This document shows positions 8,291-23,521 of a DNA stretch of 64,000 nt, one piece after another. The first letter of the stretch is position 1. Each line of letters begins with the position of its first letter. A program made the translations under genes and the position numbers. Source of the stretch: Aporrectodea caliginosa. Taxonomy: Eukaryota; Annelida; Clitellata; Crassiclitellata; Lumbricidae. The stretch covers positions 1,166,983 through 1,230,982 of the forward strand of contig JACEVL010000145.1 of the NCBI GenBank assembly GCA_020284085.1. The letters are read 5' to 3'. Under the pieces are notes generated by a model. That model was not told the origin of the DNA. It searched no databases and saw nothing but the letters and a program-made list of their open reading frames with translations.

Positions 8291-9556
8291 TGATAATGCG
8301 TCAAATTGTTTTTCCATGTTTGGAGATGTTTGTAGGAAATGAGATACTTGGATTGCCCCTGTACTTTGGTTTGGGTGCACGTTAGTAAAGGGAAAGTGGT
8401 TTGTGATGTAAAAGTACCATCATGTGTTGAAGCATTTTTGCTAAACGATCTTGGTGTAAGATGCGCAATAGGCTGGATCTGTATCGATTTTTGCATCAGA
8501 TCTTTGTATTGCTACATATATGTATGTGTTTATGTATGTATTTATGTACTGTATTGTATTTGATCATTTATAAAGGGCTTCTCATAGCAAAAGCCTTTCA
8601 GAAGCGCTCCCAGTGCGAGGTACTCTGAGAGAAAAGGAAGGTTTTAAGGTGAGAGAAAGAGGTAGAGATGCTACCAGAGAGGATTGTAGAGCATAGAGAT
8701 GTGTGTATGTATGTATGTTTATGTATGTGTGTGTAAAAGTAAGTAAGTAAGTATATTCTTATTACTCCACTTGCAAACGCACAATGGGACATACAGCGTA
8801 AAACATATTTATAATACATTGAAGTAATAATTAAAGATGTAATTAAAGATGTAAATTAAATGAAAAGTTAAGTAAAATGACTGAAATATTAGTGCCAAAA
8901 AGTCATCTTTACAGTATCTTAGCGATAAATCCATTCCAGTCAACGAATCACAGCGCAATAGGCCTATATCAAAATTATGTGAGCAAGGCTTAAGGGGAGT
9001 ATCCAGTGTGTGTATGTCTGGTATCTATATACACGAATGTGTTTGTCTGCTTGCCTGAGTGCTTGTGTATGCATGTATTTACATGTATGTATGTGTGCAC
9101 TTCTGTATGTTTATATGTTCATTATATATTACATGATAGGTTCTCACATTTCTGTCATGTAATGTTGCTGCCCTCCGATTTCCACGTAAACTCTACTTTT
9201 CGCATTTTTTCGTGCACAATGTCACAGCTTTTCTTACACTGCAGCGTACGCCTTTATCAGCAGTAATGACACATGACAAGGCAGTGACCTTGCTGATGCC
9301 AAGGTCATACGGAGGTCGTGACTTGACCTCTACCGGATGATTTCACTTCCTTCTGTTGTTGATCTGTAGCGATTGGTGTTTTGTAGTTTTCTTGTGTGAT
9401 TTTTGTGTAGTCTTTATTTGTGGGATTCTGGGGTTGACGACAGTTTATTCTGAAATTTGTGGTTATGGTCACAATTATTAGATTTGAAAATTGTTTTACT
9501 TTGATGAATTTTTTAACTGTGGTCTTAGGAAAAATAATACTACTAATTATAGGCCT
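8291..9556. other. Downstream of CRELD: 3'UTR plus repeat tails
   Basis: Presumed 3'UTR at the start. From 8500 there are GTAT microsatellite runs; a family B tail (CATTTATAAAGGGCTTCTC, GAAGCGCTCCCAG) at 8560-8660; and (GTAA)n followed by ATTCTTATTACTCC-CTTGCAAACGCACA at 8740-8790, a reverse LINE/SINE tail also seen at 21500 and 62840. No coding signal. Confidence 0.6.
9285..9307. promoter_or_regulatory. Everted nuclear-receptor-like half-sites
   Basis: TGACCTTG and CAAGGTCA form perfect 8-bp arms with a 7-base spacer. CAAGGTCA is the extended half-site bound by ERR/SF-1-type receptors. Sequence match only. Confidence 0.35.
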
Positions 9557-9710
9557 CATAGGCGTAGCTACATTGAGGCATGAGGAGGCAGTGGCCTCCT
9601 ATTGCTTTTTTATATACTAGAACCGATTGATTAATGACCCCATTGACCAGGATTTTGCCAATGATCTGTGAAGTTGCCTCCTCTTGAATTTAAGTCTCAC
9701 TACGTGCCTG
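9557..9710. mobile_element. hAT-type MITE (154 bp)
   Basis: Flanked by a perfect 8-bp target duplication ATAGGCCT (9549-9556 and 9711-9718). Ends CATAGGCGTAG and the complement CAGGCACGTAG. The 8-bp duplication with CA...TG termini is the hAT pattern. No coding capacity. Confidence 0.8.
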
Positions 9711-9718
9711 ATAGGCCT

Positions 9719-10278
9719 ATAAATGAAATTAACTAGAACAGTAGAACCGTAGAATATCATAAAAGGAAGTTAACAAAGACAATACAACAATTGCCAAGAG
9801 AGAGTTGAAGAAACGACATTTTTGGCATTTATAATTTTGAAATTTGTAAAAACCAAAATTTGTGGTTTGTTGTTTTTTTTGTTTAAAACAACCAAGCCTT
9901 TAACAGCCCTGGCTCCTAGCATCCTACTGTGCTTTTTAAATTGGTTTTAACGGTCTATCGGAATGAGTTGGTAATAAAACTTAATAAAACATTACAGATG
10001 GGTCCCACATGGGCTCTCCATGTGCACCTGCTGGCAGGACGGAGATGTGAAAACAAACAGTCAGACTACAGCGAATTCATTCCAAGTTTTTCCATCCAAA
10101 GTTGAACAGTTTGGAATAACGTATTCCACAAAACTGCAGTCGAATATTCACGATATAAAAATAGTTTCACAACAAACACAATCAACTTTGAAGGCTTTAT
10201 AATACATTTCAGTTATAAATTATAAAGAGACTATCAGCTAATTATTGCAAAATTGATTCAGCCTCTTATTGCTGAAGT
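9719..10278. other. Intergenic, no gene seen
   Basis: AT-rich unique sequence. Two AATAAA hexamers near 9972 and 9983 could be polyadenylation signals for the upstream gene, but they lie 1.7 kb beyond its stop and past a transposon. Confidence 0.4.
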
Positions 10279-10286
10279 CAGTTTAC

Positions 10287-11071
10287 CAGAGATGGGTAAC
10301 TAATCGATTAGATGCTAATCGATTAGCTAATTGATTAGAAAAACAGCTAATTCTAATTCTAATGATTAGCTGTAGCCTAATTCTAATCGATTAGCAATTG
10401 TGCTAATTCTAATCGAAAATCGATTAGCTGATCTAAACCAACGCGTTCATTTGAGTCTATTAATATTGAGTTTGAAGAATATACTTAATTACTTATTTAT
10501 CTGAAGGCTATTTCAGACTTTCAAGTATCTGTTCATGGTTATAAAACATGGGAACCAGCACAAGTTCTTATTTCTGTGCCTAGTTCTCCATGCTTATCAC
10601 AATAGCTGTGCAGACAACTGATGAGAAAAATTATTCAGAATTTATTATTGTTAAAACGTTCTTTAAAAGTAATTAAGATAAAAGTGATAGGCATATCAGA
10701 AGGAACAGTTCAATTAGTAGGGAAGTGTAAATATTCAGTAAAATCGTCAGCGATAATTGAAGCCAATGTACATAATCGTCAAATCCGTTATGTTAGGGTG
10801 AGTTCTGACAAAGAAATGGCTGGTTTGTGGACTGTTCTCACATATAGCAGTTGTCGAGAATTGTAATAACTATACATGCCTATACATGTCTGTACATTTT
10901 TGTAGAACTATCGATTATTTATATCTAATTTAATTGCTAATCGATTAACAGCTGCTGCTAATCGATTAGCTAGAAGACTTTGCTAATTCTAATTCTAATC
11001 GATTAGCAAATTTCAGTAGCTAATTCTAATTCTAATCGATTAGCAATACTAGCTAATCGTACCCATCTCTG
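10287..11071. mobile_element. hAT-type element with CTAATCGATTAG subterminal arrays (785 bp)
   Basis: Perfect 8-bp target duplication CAGTTTAC at 10279-10286 and 11072-11079. Termini CAGAGATGGGTA at both ends. Inside each end, about 130 bases are packed with copies of the 12-bp palindrome CTAATCGATTAG and its half-sites (10303-10435 and 10927-11060). The middle has an 81-codon frame (10621-10866) with no recognisable domain. Non-autonomous; the subterminal motifs resemble multiple transposase-binding sites. Confidence 0.9.
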
Positions 11072-11079
11072 CAGTTTAC

Positions 11080-11980
11080 AAACGACTTGCTGTAAGGAAA
11101 GAGGCACAAAAGCTACAGAGTGATGCAGGCAATTAGCGAAATAGTATAAAATATAATTGGACTGTACAAAATCATTAACTACTATTAGAGTTATAGGTCT
11201 ATACACGTCTGTACATTTTTGTATCCTACAAGTCTCGTTTCAAAATTCCGAAAAAACAGCAATTCATACGAACGAGGCTGAAGAGAGTCATTGGCCTCAC
11301 GCCAACCATAAGGCCTGAGTTTCACCAGTTAAAGTTTTTGGAATACGAGTCATTGTGTCAGCGCTCAGGGTCGCAAACGCTATAAACTTCAGAGGTACTT
11401 TAATCTCTCCCCGCTGGTTTAAACTGTCTCCCTTTCAAAAATCTTTCCTCCATATATATTTTTTAAGTTCCGCCCACTGGTAGTGCCGGTCCAAAGCCTG
11501 GAGAAAGGAGGAGGGCGACGTCAGCACTCTGTCTGCAAATGCTTAGGCGCCTACCCTTCCCATTTACCCATTTCACATCTAACAACTCGCCCTGCACATA
11601 GGCCTAGTGCTACAGGTTTAAAAATCATTACGTAAATCACTTGTAATAATACAAACTGTAGCACGCGTAAATTCAACCTCACTTAATTTGTCTGGTTAGA
11701 AGTCGTTTTAGCATCGTTTTGAACATCAGTGTTCATGACATTATACGTTACGAACTTACGATCAACAACCAAGATGTGGTTCTGGGGTTGAACGGCTGAA
11801 CCACAAACAATCGATATAATACATCATAATTATAATGACGTAACTATGACGCCACCGTAATCCCATAAAAGCGCTACTCTCAAACAATCATCTGAGTCTT
11901 TGTTCTTTTCGTTTCGGTGTGAAAAAGACATGCGCTGTGCAAACGGACAAACGACATTGAATGGAAGAAGAAGCTCGTGG
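11080..11980. other. Intergenic/3'UTR between convergent genes
   Basis: Includes a diverged stretch at 11250-11420 possibly derived from a LINE, and a family C repeat (reverse) at 11475-11540 with GTAGTGCCGGTCCAAAGCCT and GAGGGCGACGTC. The part nearest 11980 would be the PDZRN-like 3'UTR on the minus strand. No coding frame. Confidence 0.5.
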
Positions 11981-16899
<4,919 letters not shown>

Positions 16900-16911
16900 C
16901 TGTCAGAAATA

Positions 16912-17470
16912 CTGGCAGCAGTGTCAGTATGGCGTCAGTATGTTGGCAGCTGCAGTTTTCCTTACAGTTTTCGATCGCCTTTTCTCAAAGTCTCCATCAG
17001 ATAGGCAACTGTCAAATTAACAACAATCATGCTTGTTGAAAGAACAGTAAGAACAACAATGACAACAAAGGCAACAACAACAATAACCACAGCAAGAACG
17101 ACAATAGCAGCAGCAAAAATACATAGGCTACATATCCACATTCCACGCATACATACATACATGTAGGCCTACATACATACACATGCCTCTTTATGTTTGT
17201 ATGACCAAAGTAATGCATCCTTGATGTCAGATAAGCGGAAACCTCAGTTGGCAGGTTAAGAATGGGTCCTGATAATATTAGTAGCAACAACAACAACAAT
17301 ATTAAGGATGATGATGATGATGACGATGACGATGATAATAATAGTAATAATAACAATAATAATAATAATAATAACCCACCAATCCATCTGTGAAGATTAG
17401 CCATTCCAGAACAACGCGCCCCCCTAATTTTTGCAATCCTGAGGGATCATATGTACCTCGGGAAAAAAAA

Positions 17471-17519
<49 letters not shown>

Positions 17520-17574
17520 TAATAATAATATAATAAAATAAAATAATAAATATTGGAAACAACAACAACAACAA

Positions 17575-17660
<86 letters not shown>

Positions 17661-17700
17661 CAATAAATCCAATACGCTAAAGTAACGAAAGACTTCATTT
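16912..17700. other. Intron/intergenic with AAT and AAC arrays
   Basis: Contains AACAAC repeats (17035-17105), GATGATGACGATG (17300-17335), and several (AAT)n blocks at 17335-17375, 17470-17560 and 17573-17660. No exon found. Confidence 0.7.
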
Positions 17701-18079
17701 TCGACACCTTTAATCCGCTCTCCAAGACATGATATAATATTGGCGTACATCAACAGCGTGTATCATTTCGTATTAGAGTCCTAGGCAAAACATCGAATAG
17801 GCACTGTAATGTCGACATATTAAAGATGTCGTTCAACAATCGAGGAATAAAACTACTCATTTAAATTCTGGATAAATTTGGTCTTTGAAACGAACATTGA
17901 TCACCAAACACTGTATAATTGAACATTTAATGAACATTATTAATTTTAGATCCTAGTTTTAAAATACTTGATATTTATTTAGTAACGCCCAGGCGTCGTA
18001 ACGAACATAACATATACTCGTTCATTTGTGAAAAGGCTGTATTTTGCAACACAAATGGCAAGAAATGTTCGAAGCAATT

Positions 18080-18215
18080 TTTCAAACGACATCAAAGGCC
18101 GTTGTTGCCATAAGATGTCGTTAAGCTACTGGAATCTCAAATAAGTTTATTACCGCTACAGCAAGCGCAAAATTTTCGCAGACACCTTTAAATCGTGTTA
18201 CTCTTCCGATATAAA
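18080..18215 (-). repeat. Family D half-copy (ACACCTTTAAA repeat)
   Basis: Contains GTTGCCATAAGATGTCGTTA, TTACCGCTACAGCAAGCG and GACACCTTTAAATCG, the same blocks as one arm of the foldback element at 23522-23913. Confidence 0.55.
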
Positions 18216-18261
18216 TATCGGTAATGCTAAATGAATTTGCTTTATTTGGTTACAATAAAAT

Positions 18262-18730
18262 TAGGGCTGGTACTGATTAAAATAATTTTAATAGATTAAT
18301 CTCCAAAAGTTAATCGAGATTAATCGATTAAATTCGATTAATTTTGTCCGTGTTACATAAAGCGTGAAAAACTGTTTAGACTGTATACACTGCAAAAATC
18401 CTTCAATCATTCAGCATGCTAAAGTTCAAATTGTCAAACTGAGAAATGTAGTCAGTAGTAACTACCTTCTATCTACAAAAATCTTCAATAATTTTGCCAT
18501 CTTCGACTTTTCAATCAGCATTTACCTTTAATGCTAAATGATCGCTTAAGTTTCCACTCAAAAGTTTCACATTATTACTGTTTGCCATATTGTTTATTCC
18601 GAAAATAGGTCGGTTGACGTAATAAAATAAATAAGAAAATTAATCGAAAATTAATCGAACAAGAAGAAATTAATCGATTAAAATGTGTAACGATTAATCG
18701 ATTAATTAATCGTTAAAATCCGCAGCCCTA
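18262..18730. mobile_element. hAT-type MITE with TTAATCGATTAA subterminal repeats (469 bp)
   Basis: Perfect 8-bp target duplication AATAAAAT at 18254-18261 and 18731-18738. Ends TAGGGCTG and CAGCCCTA. Both subterminal regions contain repeated TTAATCGATTAA palindromes (for example 18320-18340 and 18640-18715). No coding capacity. Confidence 0.88.
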
Positions 18731-19040
18731 AATAAAATGTATTTAAAACGCTGGGAAAACATTCAAACGTGGTTAATTAATTAACAGAAATACTCTGATT
18801 CATTGAGATAAATGGCAGCTAAATCGTACAAAAAGTAAAACGGTGAAAATGTGAGGTGATTTCACATTCTAATCAGATTCTCTTGTAATGGTTCGCTCCG
18901 TCTCTTTTTGCACGTTGAACGAGACACTGCAACACTTCAGAATCTGGGGGCCTCTGTATGCTTTTCGCTGGCTCTGGAAGACTGATGTTGGTCTCTAGAC
19001 ATGATGCCTTGTTACTCCTGAGAATCCTTATTAGCTCACC

Positions 19041-19456
19041 CAAAGCTCGAGGGTACGTACCATACGTATTCTATTATTTGAAAGGGTACGTAAACAATAC
19101 AAAAATACGTTAACCATTTATGTTGTCTGTCGGACAGACAACATAAATGAGGACAAAACACCACTTCGACTAGCACTAAGGGGAGCAATGGACTTGACAA
19201 ATAACCAAGAATAATAGAGATTATTTTATTTTCATGGGTAGGCCTATGTGTATCATGTATGTGTAGGCTACATGCAGGTTTCAATGATGCATACTGTTGA
19301 CGTCAGATTATACGTAGGCTATGGGTCGCCCAGTAAACCATAAATAAAATTTTCGTTTATGATACGTACCATACGCGTATTCTATTTTTTGAAAGGTACG
19401 TACGTATTTTAACGTAGGCCTATTCTATTTTAGGGTACGCGTACCCTCGAGCTCTG
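19041..19456. mobile_element. hAT-type MITE (416 bp) with internal palindrome
   Basis: 8-bp target duplication AGCTCACC at 19033-19040 and 19457-19464. Terminal repeats CAAAGCTCGAGGGTACG and complement CAGAGCTCGAGGGTACG (one mismatch). Repeated GGTACGTAC and TATTCTATT motifs lie near both ends. A 35-base near-perfect palindrome is at 19115-19149. Confidence 0.88.
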
Positions 19457-19559
19457 AGCTCACCCATTGCACATAAACTACGCTGTTTTCCTTGTTTTGG
19501 TAATTCCCTGCTTTGATGCTTATGAGTTATGACTCTCTGTTACGGAAAGGTCTTGATGA

Positions 19560-20030
19560 TCCATCCTAAACATTTCTCTGTCTGACGGTCAGTGGCTGGC
19601 TACAGGCCTCCCTCCCTATCAAAGCTGGTGGACTTGGTATATATTCGTCGGGTGTCGTTGATGGCACTTCCCGCCTTCTTGGCTTCCGCTGCGGGCACCG
19701 TACCACTCCAGTCCTCCATGCTAAGATGTTGCACACTTCCACGGATCCAGATTACCAAGCAATGCTTCACCACTGGCAGGAAGAAGCCATTAATTTGCAC
19801 CCCGATTATGCCTCTGTTCACAAGCTATCACTTTGGAACAAAAAATAATGTCTTCGCAGGGTTGTGAATGATGTCCATGCTTCACCCAACGATGCCTAAA
19901 TCAAATACGTTTGAAGGCGGTTTCTGCCCCACACTCTGGTGACTGGTTGTATGCACTGCTAATAACAGCTTGTGGCTTGAGACTTGACGATGAGGCTATA
20001 GGTGGTGGTGGTGGTGATGATGATGAACAT
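19560..20030 (+). mobile_element. Retrotransposon reverse-transcriptase fragment (degenerate)
   Basis: In shifting frames it reads LPAFLASAAGTVPLQSSML and, further on, LKAVSAPHSGDWLYALLITA with CGLRLDDEAI. HSGDWL...CGLRLDDEA is a hallmark of the same retroelement family as 15857-16320 and precedes that segment in complete elements. Stops and frame changes show it is dead. Confidence 0.75.
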
Positions 20031-20271
20031 CATGGCTTAAAAAGTATTGAAAACAGTCATATTTTTAATCAGTGTGTACATCAGTTAGTTGGCTTTATGA
20101 AGAAATAAATTTGTCTCATAATAATAATATTTCTTTATTGAAGCGCCTGACAAACGCACTGCGCTGTACATTTACATGTTATGCAATTGAAATCTTAACT
20201 ACTAACAGAACAGACAGCCTATAATATTGTATTGCATATTATATTGTATTCAAACATTTATAAAGCGCCTC

Positions 20272-20357
<86 letters not shown>
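20272..20357. repeat. (AAT)n microsatellite
   Basis: About 28 units. Preceded at 20115-20175 by a reverse LINE/SINE tail (TTTCTTTATTGAAGCG, CAAACGCACTGCGCTGTACA) and by a TTTATAAAGCGCC family B motif. Confidence 0.9.
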
Positions 20358-20358
<1 letters not shown>

Positions 20359-20502
20359 TAGCATTATTATAGTTAATTAGTAACGTCCATAGCGCCGGTG
20401 TGTAATAATAATAATAAAACCTAATCCTAAATTAAAGAAAGAATTATCTTCAGCATGCTCACTTTAAACACCTTTTTAAATTACCTTTAGAAACTCAATA
20501 TA

Positions 20503-21275
20503 CACGGTGATTCATTAAAAAACGTCCCCCTACATAAGTTAGCATAACTCATGCAGATGACCATCAATTTTATTGAAATTTCAGAAAAATGACGCTTGAT
20601 GCTCTAGCCAAGTGCTACATAAATTGTTTCACATTCAAAGCCAAAATGACGTAACGCGAATGACGAAACTAATGACGTCACGACTTACTCGACAAAATGG
20701 TGTTTACCGAAGAAGATAAACATGCTATAACATTTCTAAGAAAGAATAAGGTCAATGGACAATATTACAGAGATGTTCTACTAAAACAGGGCCTTTTACC
20801 AGACATTCGTGACATTACCGATGAGTATTTCATCTTCCAGCAGGATAGCGCTCCTGCGCACAGAGCACGGGACACTGTTGCGTTACTGGAAACTGAAACA
20901 CCTGATTTCATCCCGCCTACTCTGTGGCCACCCAACAGCCCTGATTTAAATCCAGTGGACTATAAGATATGGAGTGTCATGCAAGAGAAGGTCTACAGAT
21001 CTCCAATATGTGATGTCAGTGAGTTGCGAAGTCGAATTGTGGAGGCATGGAACGAAATGGATCAGCGCATCATTGATGAATCAGTCAAACAGTGGCGTAC
21101 TCGTCTTCGCGCATGCGTAGCTTCCAAATGGGGGTCAATTTGAACATAAACTTTAACTTTCCTAATGTTTAGAAATAACTCCTCTGTCTTCCTTTAAAAT
21201 TTCTTTCACATAGCATGACATTTGACGGAGTTACAGTGAAATATGCAGGGGGACGTTTTTTAATGAATCACCGTG
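20503..21275 (+). mobile_element. maT-like Tc1/mariner element, internally deleted (773 bp)
   Basis: TA target site at both ends and 29-bp perfect terminal inverted repeats beginning CACGGTGATTCATTAAAAAA (20503-20531 and 21247-21275). It encloses a 148-codon transposase derivative. Compared with full mariner-type elements (about 1.2-1.4 kb), several hundred bases of the transposase gene are missing while both ends are intact. The perfect TIRs suggest recent movement. Confidence 0.92.
20697..21143 (+). CDS. Truncated DD37D transposase, in-frame deletion derivative
   Basis: 148 codons, ATG to TGA. Residues 1-20 (MVFTEEDKHAITFLRKNK) match the start of the N-terminal DNA-binding region. The sequence then joins directly to the catalytic half with IFQQDSAPAHRA (second Asp) and WPPNSPDLNPVDYKIW (third Asp). 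There are 37 residues between these two Asp, the DD37D spacing of the maT branch of Tc1/mariner. Most of the helix-turn-helix region and the first catalytic Asp are deleted, so it cannot be an active transposase. The open frame was retained across the deletion. Confidence 0.85.
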   Translation: MVFTEEDKHAITFLRKNKVNGQYYRDVLLKQGLLPDIRDITDEYFIFQQDSAPAHRARDTVALLETETPDFIPPTLWPPNSPDLNPVDYKIWSVMQEKVYRSPICDVSELRSRIVEAWNEMDQRIIDESVKQWRTRLRACVASKWGSI

Positions 21276-21399
21276 TATTAATTAATTAGAACTACGATTC
21301 TAATTACGACCGCAGGTTTTACCGCTAAACAGTAAAGAAAGTCGCCTAACCCTAATAATAGTAATAATGAGAAAAATAGCCATTCTATTCTATTCTATT

Positions 21400-21560
21400 C
21401 TATTCTGTTCTATTTACGGACTTATAAAGCGCCTCTCACAGTACAACCTAACCAGAGGCGCTTCCAGTTAGAAGGGCCCTTACAATGTTAAATTCGTAAG
21501 TAAGTAAGTAAAAATATTCTTTATTGAGAAGTACTAGCAAACGCACAGCACTGTACATGG
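21400..21560 (-). mobile_element. LINE/SINE tails (family B and GTAA type)
   Basis: (ATTCT)n, then TTTACGGACTTATAAAGCGCC and CCAGAGGCGCTTCCAG; then (GTAA)n, ATTCTTTATTGAGAAG and GCAAACGCACAGCACTGTAC. The same two tail types occur near 8560-8790, 20115, 34810 and 62840. Confidence 0.6.
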
Positions 21561-21941
21561 CAAGATTAGGCTACTACATTCAAACAAAAACAAACAAATT
21601 TATATATACAAACAAAGAATTGAATGGGAGAAGTTATTTTATACCAGGGGAAGCCAGGGGAGGAAGAGTTAGGGCTAGTCATAGAGGGAATATTAAGAAC
21701 AAAAAGAAAAATAATAATAATAATAAATCCAGCAGGCTAAAATTAAATATGTTTATTGAATGACTTATCTTCACAACGATCGCTTTAGACACCTTTCTAA
21801 CATCCTTCCATACGTTATATTTATAAAAATAGCGCAGCTGTTTGAAATTGATTAATTTATTATTTAATTTGCAAGTCCACACAAAGGTAGTTCTGTAACC
21901 AACGGTGAGAACTGTTCAGAATAATTTCTGTCAACGGCTTT

Positions 21942-22405
21942 GGGGCCGTCCATAAATGACGTCACGCAATTTTGGCCGATTTTTAACCCCCCCTCCCCCT
22001 CGTCACACTTCGTCACAAAAAGTAACACCCCTCTGAAAATGACGTCACAAAGCTCTGACCCCCCCCCCTAAAACCAAATTTCCATGGTGAAGCAAAATGC
22101 TCCTTCATGGAACAAATAGGGAAAACATGAATATTTTAAAATCTAACGGTGACCAAATATTGAAATAATTAGAAAATTATTAATAATGATGCCTGTATAC
22201 ATTAAAATAATTAAAAAATAATGAAAATGTAATCCTCAAAATTAGTGCTGTTATTAATAATATTAAATTGTTGTTAATTGTTAAATTTAATAACCTAGAC
22301 CTGGTGTGACGTCACACTTCTCATACCCCCACCCCATGTCACACATCGTCACAAATTTCCGACCCCCGACCCCCTACGTGCGTGACGTCATTTATGGACG
22401 GCCCT
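21942..22405. mobile_element. TIR element with GGGCCGTCCATAAATGACGT ends
   Basis: GGGCCGTCCATAAATGACGT at 21943 is mirrored by ACGTCATTTATGGACGGCCC ending at 22404. The inverted repeat is at least 24 bp. TTT flanks both sides and may be a 3-bp duplication. Subterminal parts are C-rich with CGTCACA repeats; the middle is AT-rich and non-coding. Superfamily not assigned. Confidence 0.8.
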
Positions 22406-22409
22406 TTTC

Positions 22410-23016
22410 GTTGCTATTCTCCTACTTGAGGTTCTCTACCATCTGGCATGGTCAAAAGTCCAATGATGCCACTCCTCTCGTTGTCGAGCTACTTCTTTAA
22501 TTCTGCTGTATCCACCCGTCATCATCCAGTCCAACATCATCTGTCTGGGCCTCCCTCTTGTCTGGCTCCCCGTCATCCATTCTGCTCTTCAATGACTGTT
22601 CTCAAGAACGAGTCGGTATACTCTGAGGATAGGGCCAATCTATTTTCTCTGTTGCTTCCTTATTGCAGCTATCATGGTGCTTTCTTTCACGGCCCTTTCC
22701 AGCACATCCTCGTTTCTTATCTGTTTCATCGAACTAATTTTTTCCTATTATCCTCCACCAAATCCAAATTTCGAAGGCTTCCAGTCGCTAGATGTCCTCC
22801 TTTCTCATGGTCCACGTTTCAGATCCATATAGCATCACTATAATCCATATAAGAGTTTTATTCTTTATTATTATTATTAATATTAATATTAATATCAATA
22901 TATCATTATTATTTTATAATTATAATTACTATTATTATTATTTATTTATTTGTTTAATTTATTAATTAATTAATTTATTAATTAATTAATTAATTTATTT
23001 ATTTATTTATTTATTT
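22410..23016. other. Unique sequence, then ATTATT/TTAATT low complexity
   Basis: 22410-22850 is unique with no conserved frame. 22855-23016 is (ATT)n, (TAAT)n and (TTTA)n low complexity. Confidence 0.6.
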
Positions 23017-23024
23017 ATTATTTA

Positions 23025-23236
23025 CAGTGACGGCGCTACAGCAGAGCAAGCCAGGGCAAATGCCCTGAAAAAAAGCCTGTACTCTGGTCGTTGCCCTGCC
23101 ACAATTTTTGCTCTGACGATAATTAATTAGGGGCGTAAATTATAATAATGATAAATAGCCCTCTGCACTGGTTAGGCTACTTCTATGACTGCCCTGGCTA
23201 TGTCCTGGTTACAAGAAATGTCTGGTGCCGCCTCTG
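23025..23236. mobile_element. hAT-type MITE (212 bp)
   Basis: Perfect 8-bp target duplication ATTATTTA at 23017-23024 and 23237-23244. Ends CAGTGACGGCGCTA and complement CAGAGGCGGCACCA. Inserted into (TTTA)n. Confidence 0.87.
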
Positions 23237-23521
23237 ATTATTTACCCCAGGTAAGTATAATCCCTCTGGAGGAAACAAATTGTCCGGAGACAGCTAATAA
23301 CATCTGGAAAGGCTACGTTTTATTCAATTCTGGCAAGTCAAAGGTACTGCATTATTACTAATATTACTATTATTTACTTATTATTTATTTATTAGATGTG
23401 TAACGTTTAATTCATTCGATTCTTTAAGTTCTTGCATTAGCAAAGTTCGTAGCCCTATTCAAACAACCAAAACATGAGAAATTTAGCGTTGTCTATTTAT
23501 ATATAGTGATTGATTAACACC

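Noticed and set aside
9970..9990. AATAAA hexamers as the CRELD polyadenylation signal
   Set aside because: 1.7 kb past the stop with a MITE and repeats in between; AT-rich background makes the hexamer uninformative.
10621..10866. 81-codon frame inside the hAT-type element as a transposase
   Set aside because: No BED, RNase H-like or hAT dimerisation signature; too short.
19592..19867. 91-codon plus-strand frame as a host gene
   Set aside because: Part of a degenerate reverse-transcriptase fragment; the conserved motifs continue in other frames.
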